Shown one piece after another: positions 55,642 to 64,000 of a DNA stretch of 64,000 bases. The notes beneath the pieces were generated by a model. The model was not told the origin of the DNA, searched no databases, and saw nothing but the letters and a program-made list of their open reading frames with translations. The number at the start of each line of letters is the position of its first letter. Within the stretch, counting starts at the first letter, position 1. This DNA comes from Trebonia sp963836195 (GTDB taxonomy: Bacteria; Actinomycetota; Actinomycetes; Streptosporangiales; Streptosporangiaceae): the NCBI GenBank assembly GCA_963836195.1, contig CAWIIX010000007.1, forward strand, positions 62,001 through 126,000, in the 5' to 3' direction. The position numbers and the translations under genes were made by a program.

Positions 55642-56241
55642 ATGCCCGGTGGCTCCCGTTCTGCGGTCGGCCCGGTCAATGACAAGCGGCTGGCCGAGCT
55701 GATCGAGCCCGTGGTCGCCGCGTCCGGGATGGACCTGGAGTCCGTGCGGATGTCCGTCGCGGGCAAGCGGCGGCTGCTGCGGATCGTGGTGGACGGCGAC
55801 CACGGGGTCAGCCTCGACGACGCGGCCGACGTCAGCCGCGAGATCTCCGCCCTGCTCGACGAGGTCAGCGCGCTCGGCGAGGTGCCGTACACGCTCGAGG
55901 TCTCCTCGCCCGGGGTGGACCGCCCGCTGACCGAGCCCAGGCACTGGCGCCGCGCGGTCGGCCGGCTGGTCAAGGTCAAGGTGACCGGCGAGGGAACGCT
56001 GGAGGGCCGCATCCTCGCGGCTGATGCGGACGGCGTCACGCTCGACCTGCCTAAGGGCGAGCGCCGGTTCGGGCTCGGGGAGCTTGGCCCGGGCGCCATC
56101 CAGATCGAGTTCGGGCGGATTCCGGACGCCGAACTCGACCAGGCAGAAGACGAAGATGAAGATGAAGATCCGGACCTCGCCGACGAAGAAGACGGCGAAG
56201 AAGACGACGAAGACCTGGGAGCTGGCGGCGATGGACATTGA
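55642..56241 (+). CDS. rimP: Ribosome maturation factor RimP
   Basis: A 199-residue protein needed for 30S assembly. The core carries LIEPVVAASGMDLESVRMSV, LLRIVVDGDHGVSLDDAADV and LEVSSPGVDRPLTEPRHWRR, the standard RimP signature. About 45 C-terminal residues are almost entirely Asp/Glu (EDEDEDPDLADEEDGEEDDE), an acidic tail seen in some actinobacteria. The gene heads the rimP-nusA-ylxR-infB operon and overlaps nusA by 11 bases. proS, ispG and dxr, usually further upstream, are not present. Confidence 0.95.
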   Translation: MPGGSRSAVGPVNDKRLAELIEPVVAASGMDLESVRMSVAGKRRLLRIVVDGDHGVSLDDAADVSREISALLDEVSALGEVPYTLEVSSPGVDRPLTEPRHWRRAVGRLVKVKVTGEGTLEGRILAADADGVTLDLPKGERRFGLGELGPGAIQIEFGRIPDAELDQAEDEDEDEDPDLADEEDGEEDDEDLGAGGDGH

Positions 56242-57268
56242 CCTGAGTGTGCTGCGCAGCCTCGAGAACGAGAAGGACATCTCGTCGGAAACGGCCCTCA
56301 AGGCGATCGAGGACGCGCTGCTGATGGCGTACCACAAGACCGAGGGCGCCAACCCGGCCTCCCGGGTCGAGGTGAACCGGGCGACCGGCCACGTCACCGT
56401 CTGGGCGCGCGAGGCGACCGAGGACGGGGTGACCGGGCGCGAGTACGACGACACCCCGGCCGGGTTCGGCCGGATCGCGGCGACGACCGCCCGGCAGGTG
56501 ATCCTGCAGCGGCTGCGCGACGTCGAGGACGAGATCACCTTCGGCGAGTACGCCGGGCACGAGGGCGACATCGTGGCCGGCGTGATCCAGCAGGGCCGGG
56601 ACCCGCGCACGGTGCTGGTCGACCTGGGCAAGATCGAGGCCGTGCTGCCGCCCGCCGAGCAGGTGCCGGGCGAGCGCTACGTGCACGGCGAGCGGATCCG
56701 GTGCTACGTGTGGCGGGTCCGCAAGGGCCACAAGGGCCCGTCCGTGACGCTCTCGCGCACCCACCCGGACCTCGTCAGGAAGCTGTTCGCGCTGGAGGTG
56801 CCCGAGATCGCGAGCGGCGCGGTCGAGATCGTGAAGATCGCCCGCGAGGCCGGGCACCGGACCAAGATCGCGGTGCAGTCCCACCAGCAGGGCGTGAACG
56901 CCAAGGGCGCCTGCATCGGCCCGGTCGGCAGCCGGGTCAGGAACGTGATGGCGGAGCTGCACGGGGAGAAGATCGACATCGTCGACTACTCCGACGACCC
57001 GGCCGAGTTCGTCGCCAACGCGCTCTCGCCCGCCCGGGTCACCCAGGTCGAGGTGATCGACCGCGAGGCGATGGAGGCGCGGGTGACCGTCCCCGACTAC
57101 CAGCTCTCGCTCGCCATCGGCAAGGAAGGGCAGAACGCCCGCCTGGCCGCCCGGCTCACCGGCTGGCGGATCGACATCCGCTCCGACGGCGTCACCACCG
57201 CCCCCCCGGCCGGCGCCGCCTCCGGCTCCCGCTCACCCGGCCGCGACGACCCCAACGGCGCCTCCTGA
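56231..57268 (+). CDS. nusA: Transcription termination/antitermination factor NusA
   Basis: A 345-residue RNA polymerase-binding factor. The ATG at 56231 lies inside the rimP 3' end, preceded by ggagctgg. Domain order: N-terminal RNAP-binding domain (LRSLENEKDISSETALKAIE), S1 domain (GHEGDIVAGVIQQGRDPRTV), and two KH domains (HRTKIAVQSHQQGVNAKGAC with IGPVGSRVRNVMAEL, and QLSLAIGKEGQNARLAARLT). The C-terminus ends without the acidic repeats of proteobacterial NusA, normal for actinobacteria. Confidence 0.96.
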   Translation: MDIDLSVLRSLENEKDISSETALKAIEDALLMAYHKTEGANPASRVEVNRATGHVTVWAREATEDGVTGREYDDTPAGFGRIAATTARQVILQRLRDVEDEITFGEYAGHEGDIVAGVIQQGRDPRTVLVDLGKIEAVLPPAEQVPGERYVHGERIRCYVWRVRKGHKGPSVTLSRTHPDLVRKLFALEVPEIASGAVEIVKIAREAGHRTKIAVQSHQQGVNAKGACIGPVGSRVRNVMAELHGEKIDIVDYSDDPAEFVANALSPARVTQVEVIDREAMEARVTVPDYQLSLAIGKEGQNARLAARLTGWRIDIRSDGVTTAPPAGAASGSRSPGRDDPNGAS

Positions 57269-57378
57269 CACCCCGCCCCACCGTCGCGCCCGGAGGCGAG
57301 TGGGGAGTCCCCCACGAGCCAAAGGTCGGCCACAGGCGACCGGAGGCGAGTGGGAAAACAGAGTAGACTAGGCTGGCA
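57269..57378 (+). promoter_or_regulatory. nusA-ylxR spacer with 14-bp direct repeat
   Basis: cggaggcgagtggg occurs at 57291-57304 and 57341-57354. A possible -10 (tagact) lies near 57365, just before ylxR. It may mark an internal promoter, but nothing confirms that. Confidence 0.35.
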
Positions 57379-57684
57379 ATGACGACCGCGCGTGCTGAGC
57401 TGCTGCCCGAGTCGGGGAATCACCCCGTACGCACCTGTGTTGGCTGTAAGGCTCGCGCGGCGAAGTCCAGTCTGCTTCGCCTAGTGGTGGACGGGGACGG
57501 CATCGTGCCCGACCCCCAAGCGCGGCAGCCTGGCCGGGGCGCGTACCTGCATCCCAGCCAGGCATGCTTCGAACTGGCGCAACGGCGCCGGGCGTTCTCA
57601 CGCGCACTGCGCGCCCCGGGTTCGCTTAACGCCGCACCGCTTGCTTCGTACCTTTCCCGGGACGGACAGCCGGGCATAACATAG
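57379..57684 (+). CDS. ylxR: YlxR-family RNA-binding protein
   Basis: A 101-residue DUF448 protein with the conserved NHPVRTCVGCKARAAKSSLL motif, VVDGDGIVPDPQARQPGRGA and YLHPSQACFELAQRRRAFSR. It binds RNA or acts as a regulator of RNase P or of transcription in some species. It lies in the standard position between nusA and infB. The 222-base leader to infB follows, with an intrinsic-type terminator. Confidence 0.93.
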   Translation: MTTARAELLPESGNHPVRTCVGCKARAAKSSLLRLVVDGDGIVPDPQARQPGRGAYLHPSQACFELAQRRRAFSRALRAPGSLNAAPLASYLSRDGQPGIT

Positions 57685-57845
57685 CTGTCGGAAAAACGGA
57701 GCGGGACGGTCAGTGGCGACGGGAAGCAAGCTAGACAAGACGGAACACCTGTACGGAAAGCAGGTCGAGAAGCGATGAGCGCTCGATGAGCACCAGGCGA
57801 TGAACGGCACGAACTGACGCCGACCCGGAGCACGCACACTATGCG

Positions 57846-57891
57846 CCGGATCGGTTGATGATCCGGTTTTTAAAGGCCCATCGGATGGGCC
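57846..57891 (+). terminator. Terminator/attenuator in the infB leader
   Basis: Stem ccggatc (57846-57852) with gatccgg (57860-57866) is followed by ttttt (57867-57871), a U-run unusual in this GC-rich window. A second hairpin, ggccca (57875-57880) with tgggcc (57886-57891), lies just before the ribosome site. The order terminator-then-hairpin next to the start fits attenuation of infB. Confidence 0.7.
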
Positions 57892-57906
57892 GAACAGAGG
57901 AGCATA

Positions 57907-61200
<3,294 letters not shown>

Positions 61201-61228
61201 CCAGCCCAAGGCAAACCAGAACAAAACG

Positions 61229-61525
61229 ATGTACGTAGCCGCGCTGACGCTTGACGTGCTGCTTGGCGACGTCCGCTCTCTTAAGCAGAAGCGGGCCGTC
61301 GTCAGGCCGCTCGTCGCCGAGCTGCGCCGCCGCTACCCCGGTGTCGCGGTCGCCGAGACGGGTCATCTTGACCTCCACCGGCGGGCCGAGATCGGGGTGG
61401 CGGTGGTTTCAGACACCGCCGGGAACGCCACCGGGCTGCTCGACGAGTGCGAGCGCCTGGTGGCGGGCCACCCGGAGATCGAGCTGCTGTCCGCGAGGCA
61501 GCGTCTCTTTACCGAAGAGGAGTAA
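61229..61525 (+). CDS. DUF503 (YlxP-like) protein
   Basis: A 98-residue protein: MYVAALTLDVLLGDVRSLKQ, KRAVVRPLVAELRRRYPGVA, AVVSDTAGNATGLLDECERL and ARQRLFTEEE at the end. The pattern matches the DUF503 family that lies between infB and rbfA in many Gram-positive bacteria. A role in ribosome function is assumed from context only. rbfA starts five bases after its stop. Confidence 0.9.
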   Translation: MYVAALTLDVLLGDVRSLKQKRAVVRPLVAELRRRYPGVAVAETGHLDLHRRAEIGVAVVSDTAGNATGLLDECERLVAGHPEIELLSARQRLFTEEE

Positions 61526-61530
61526 CCGCC

Positions 61531-62028
61531 ATGAGCGACGCTCGCACGCGCCGTCTCGCCGAACGGATCTCCAAGCTCGTCGCCGAGCTGCTCGAGCGCC
61601 GGATCAAGGACCCGCGTCTTGGCTTCGTCACCGTGACCGAGGTCCGGCTGACCGGCGACTGGCGCGAGGCGAAGGTCTTCTACACGGCTCTCGGCACGCC
61701 CGAGGAGCAGGCCGAGACGGCCGCCGCGCTCGCCAGCGCGACCGGCATCATCCGCTCCGAGGTCGGCCGGATCATCGGCCTCCGGCACGCCCCGTCGATC
61801 GAGTTCATCGCCGACGTGCTGCCCGACAGCGCCCGCCGGATCGATGATCTGGTCGCCGCCGCGCGGCGGGCCGACGAGGAGCTGGCGCAGGCCCGCGAGG
61901 GCGCCACCTGGGCCGGCGACCCCGACCCGTACAAGAAGCCCGCCGACGACGACACCGGCGACTGGGACGAGGGCGAGGACGGCGACCTCGAGGACGGCGA
62001 GGAAATCGGCGACGGCGAACGCAAATGA
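61531..62028 (+). CDS. rbfA: 30S ribosome-binding factor A
   Basis: A 165-residue cold-shock 30S maturation factor from ATG 61531 (MSDARTRRLAERISKLVAEL). Core motifs: RIKDPRLGFVTVTEVRLTGD, AKVFYTALGTPEEQAETAAA and the type II KH region RHAPSIEFIADVLPDSARRI. The C-terminal 40 residues are acidic. The stop overlaps truB (ATGA). The DHH phosphoesterase often found between rbfA and truB is absent. Confidence 0.95.
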   Translation: MSDARTRRLAERISKLVAELLERRIKDPRLGFVTVTEVRLTGDWREAKVFYTALGTPEEQAETAAALASATGIIRSEVGRIIGLRHAPSIEFIADVLPDSARRIDDLVAAARRADEELAQAREGATWAGDPDPYKKPADDDTGDWDEGEDGDLEDGEEIGDGERK

Positions 62029-62978
62029 CCGCGCCCAGCGGCTTGATCATCGTCGATAAGCCCGGCGGCATGACCTCGCACGACGTCGTCGCGCGGGTCC
62101 GCCGCCTGGCCGGGACGCGCCGCGTCGGGCACGCCGGCACGCTCGACCCGATGGCGACCGGCGTGCTCGTCATCGGGGTCGAGAAGGCGACCAGGCTGCT
62201 CGGCTACCTGGCGCTGACCGAGAAGACCTACGTCGCCACGATCCGCCTCGGCCAGTCGACCAGCACCGACGACGCCGAGGGAGAGCCGACCGGCGGCAGC
62301 CCCGCCACCGACATCCCCCCCGGCGCCCTCGACGCCGAGATCGCCGAGCTCACCGGCGACATCTGGCAGGTGCCGCCGGGCGTGAGCGCGATCAAGGTGA
62401 ACGGCCAGCGCGCCTACAAGCTGACCCGGGCCGGCGCCGCCCCGGAGCTGGCCGCCCGACCGGTCACCGTCTACGAGTTCGCCGTCACCGGCGTCCGCCA
62501 GGCGGGCGAATTCCTCGACCTTGACGCGGAGATCCGCTGCTCAAGCGGCACGTACATCCGCGCCCTGGCCCGCGACCTCGGCGCCGCGCTCGGCACCGGC
62601 GGCCACCTGACCGCGCTCCGCCGCACCGCCGTCGGCCCCTACGACCTGTCCCAGGCCCACACCCTGGAAGAGCTCGAAGATCAAAAGCGCCAAAACCCTG
62701 ATATCGAACGGTCCGAGGCGCCTGTGGCTCCCGAATTCCCCGCCCCCAAGTGGATGACGCCACTGGCGCAGGCCGCTGCCGCGGCGTTCCCGAGGCTGGA
62801 CCTGACCGCCGAGGACGCCCGCCGGCTGGCCCAGGGCGCCCGCCTTCCGCTGCCGTCCGGCGACTGGCCCGAACCAGGCACCCCGGTCGCCGCCTTCGAC
62901 CCCGACGCCACGCTGGTCGCGCTTGTCACAGCCGAATCGGGCTCCCTCCGCTCGCTAGCTGTCTTCAGCGCCCCGTAG
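62025..62978 (+). CDS. truB: tRNA pseudouridine-55 synthase
   Basis: A 317-residue TruB synthase. The catalytic Asp lies in VGHAGTLDPMATGVLVIGVE; KPGGMTSHDVVARVRRLAGT opens the fold, VPPGVSAIKVNGQRAYKLTR and EIRCSSGTYIRALARDLGAA are other conserved elements. The C-terminal PUA-like part is DLTAEDARRLAQGARLPLPS. Between LEELE and APEFPAPKWMTPL there are about 16 residues encoded by a cgaacggtcc element (62680-62718), a region that is short in most relatives. It is fused tightly to rbfA. Confidence 0.95.
   Translation: MTAPSGLIIVDKPGGMTSHDVVARVRRLAGTRRVGHAGTLDPMATGVLVIGVEKATRLLGYLALTEKTYVATIRLGQSTSTDDAEGEPTGGSPATDIPPGALDAEIAELTGDIWQVPPGVSAIKVNGQRAYKLTRAGAAPELAARPVTVYEFAVTGVRQAGEFLDLDAEIRCSSGTYIRALARDLGAALGTGGHLTALRRTAVGPYDLSQAHTLEELEDQKRQNPDIERSEAPVAPEFPAPKWMTPLAQAAAAAFPRLDLTAEDARRLAQGARLPLPSGDWPEPGTPVAAFDPDATLVALVTAESGSLRSLAVFSAP
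62680..62718 (+). repeat. cgaacggtcc element copy inside truB
   Basis: gatcaaaagcgccaaaaccc then tgatatcgaacggtccgag, in frame and encoding DQKRQNPDIERSEAPV. Position is a variable linker ahead of the C-terminal domain. Confidence 0.6.
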
Positions 62979-63011
62979 GCTTGGTGCGGAGCTAAGGAGG
63001 ACGGGAGACCC

Positions 63012-63959
63012 GTGTACCGCTGGCAGGGGCTTGATGAGGTGCCCGCAGGATGGGGCGAGTCCGTCGTCACGATCGGCGAGTTTGACGGCGTGCACCGGGG
63101 CCATCAGAGCATCGTCGCCCGGGCGGCGCAGCTCGGCCGGGAGCGCGGGCTGCCGGTGGTGGCGGTGACCTTCGACCCGCACCCGGACGAGGTGATCAGG
63201 CCGGGCACCCACCCGCCGCTGCTTTGCACCGCCCGCCGCCGGGCCGAGCTGCTCGGCGGCCTGGGCGCGGACGCGGTGTGCGTGCTCCCGTTCACGCTCG
63301 AGTTCTCCCGGCTCGACCCCGAGGAGTTCGTCCGCGCGGTCCTGGTCGAACGGCTGCACGCCAACGCGGTCGTGGTGGGGGAGGACTTCCGCTGCGGCTA
63401 CAAGGCGGCCGGCGACGTCCAGCTCATCTCCAAACTGGGCGAGAAGTACGACTACACGACCGAAGGCCTGCCGCTGCTCACCCTGGACGGCGTCACGATC
63501 TCCTCCACGCACATCAGGGCGCTGCTGGCCGCGGGCGACGTAACCGGGGCCACCAAGGCCCTCGGCCGCCCGCACCGGGTCGAGGGGATCGTGGTCCGCG
63601 GCCACCAGCGCGGCCGCCAGCTCGGCTTCCCGACCGCGAACGTGGAGTCGCCGCCGCACACCGCGATCCCGGCCGACGGCGTCTACGCAGGCTGGCTCGC
63701 CACCCTGGACGACGCAGGCCAGGAAACACGCCGCTGGCCGGCCGCGATCTCGATCGGCACCAACCCGACCTTCGACGGCACCAAGCAGACGGTCGAGGCG
63801 TACGCGCTCGCCCCGCACGACCTTGACCTGTACGGGGTCCACGCGGCGATCGACTTCGGAACCCGGCTGCGCGGCACCCTCCGCTTCGACTCGATCGAGG
63901 CCCTGGTCGAGCAGATGCACCTGGACGTCGCCCAGACCAGAGAGCTCTGCGCGCAGTAA
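63012..63959 (+). CDS. ribF: Bifunctional riboflavin kinase/FAD synthetase
   Basis: A 315-residue enzyme that makes FMN from riboflavin and then FAD. GTG 63012 has a strong aaggagg site. The FAD-synthetase half carries VVTIGEFDGVHRGHQSIVAR, VVAVTFDPHPDEVIRPG, VVGEDFRCGYKAAGDVQLI and ISSTHIRALLAAGDVTGATK; the kinase half has GRQLGFPTANVE and ISIGTNPTFDGTKQTVEAYA. It ends the window's translation cluster, 15 bases-spaced pattern as in most actinobacteria; rpsO would be expected next, beyond the window. Confidence 0.96.
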   Translation: MYRWQGLDEVPAGWGESVVTIGEFDGVHRGHQSIVARAAQLGRERGLPVVAVTFDPHPDEVIRPGTHPPLLCTARRRAELLGGLGADAVCVLPFTLEFSRLDPEEFVRAVLVERLHANAVVVGEDFRCGYKAAGDVQLISKLGEKYDYTTEGLPLLTLDGVTISSTHIRALLAAGDVTGATKALGRPHRVEGIVVRGHQRGRQLGFPTANVESPPHTAIPADGVYAGWLATLDDAGQETRRWPAAISIGTNPTFDGTKQTVEAYALAPHDLDLYGVHAAIDFGTRLRGTLRFDSIEALVEQMHLDVAQTRELCAQ

Positions 63960-63964
63960 GAGGA

Positions 63965-63990
63965 ATTTTCCGAGCCCCGCTCGGCCGCTC
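63965..63990 (+). terminator. Short hairpin after ribF
   Basis: ccgag and ctcgg around a cccg loop at about 63971-63985. A weak candidate terminator near the window edge. Confidence 0.35.
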
Positions 63991-64000
63991 CAGCAGGCGA

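Overview
This is a GC-rich actinobacterial chromosome segment. Evidence for the phylum is the mycothiol gene mshB, an SDH1-type succinate dehydrogenase, a DUF6113 membrane protein, GTG starts and typical actinobacterial gene blocks. The order Streptosporangiales is my best guess, but nothing here proves it. No complete mobile element, rRNA, tRNA or CRISPR array was found.

Layout. 0-6.6 kb: translation and envelope genes (rpsB 3' part, tsf, frr, cdsA, a small membrane protein, rlmN); pyrH, normally between tsf and frr, is missing. 6.6-20.4 kb: accessory genes (acyltransferase, SPFH plus ribbon-helix-helix pair, RDD protein, several phosphotransferases, a secreted GH16 glucanase, a PQ-loop membrane protein with a divergent Lrp-type regulator), with several broken genes. 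20.6-29.7 kb: typA, two GH25 muramidases (the second broken), a PIN toxin-antitoxin pair and the sdhCAB operon. 29.9-32.6 kb: a broken membrane protein gene and a repeat-rich stretch. 32.6-49.5 kb: a prolyl oligopeptidase, mshB, ornithine aminotransferase with dimethylargininase, a four-gene redox cluster, fdxA-dapC, dapD, a LOG-family gene, chorismate mutase and tag. 49.5-55.4 kb: hypothetical genes, a PHP phosphoesterase, a HelD-like helicase and a ferritin-like pair. 55.6-64 kb: rimP-nusA-ylxR-infB-DUF503-rbfA-truB-ribF.

How genes work together. The two ends belong to the translation supercluster, while the middle carries the typA-mshB-fdxA-dapC-dapD-LOG-tag block; the usual dxr-rseP-ispG-proS genes are absent between rlmN and rimP, so two normally separate blocks appear joined. 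dapC and dapD serve lysine and diaminopimelate synthesis; ddaH and rocD handle arginine-derived compounds; sdhCAB feeds electrons from succinate to the quinone pool.

Most interesting features. (1) An approximately 1.8-kb decayed island at 46.3-48.1 kb, flanked by an 81-bp direct repeat of the LOG gene 3' end, holds a tyrosine-recombinase remnant, an RHS fragment, a probable toxin tail and a HEAT-repeat putative immunity gene. (2) A short dispersed element with the core cgaacggtcc occurs in intergenic DNA and inside truB, the helicase gene and the peptidase gene. (3) Two longer dispersed repeats occur in inverted pairs at 4/32 kb and 6.7/30.7 kb. (4) A 32-bp tandem array ends in a long hairpin. 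At least seven genes carry single-base-type frameshifts; true decay and assembly indels cannot be separated without reads.
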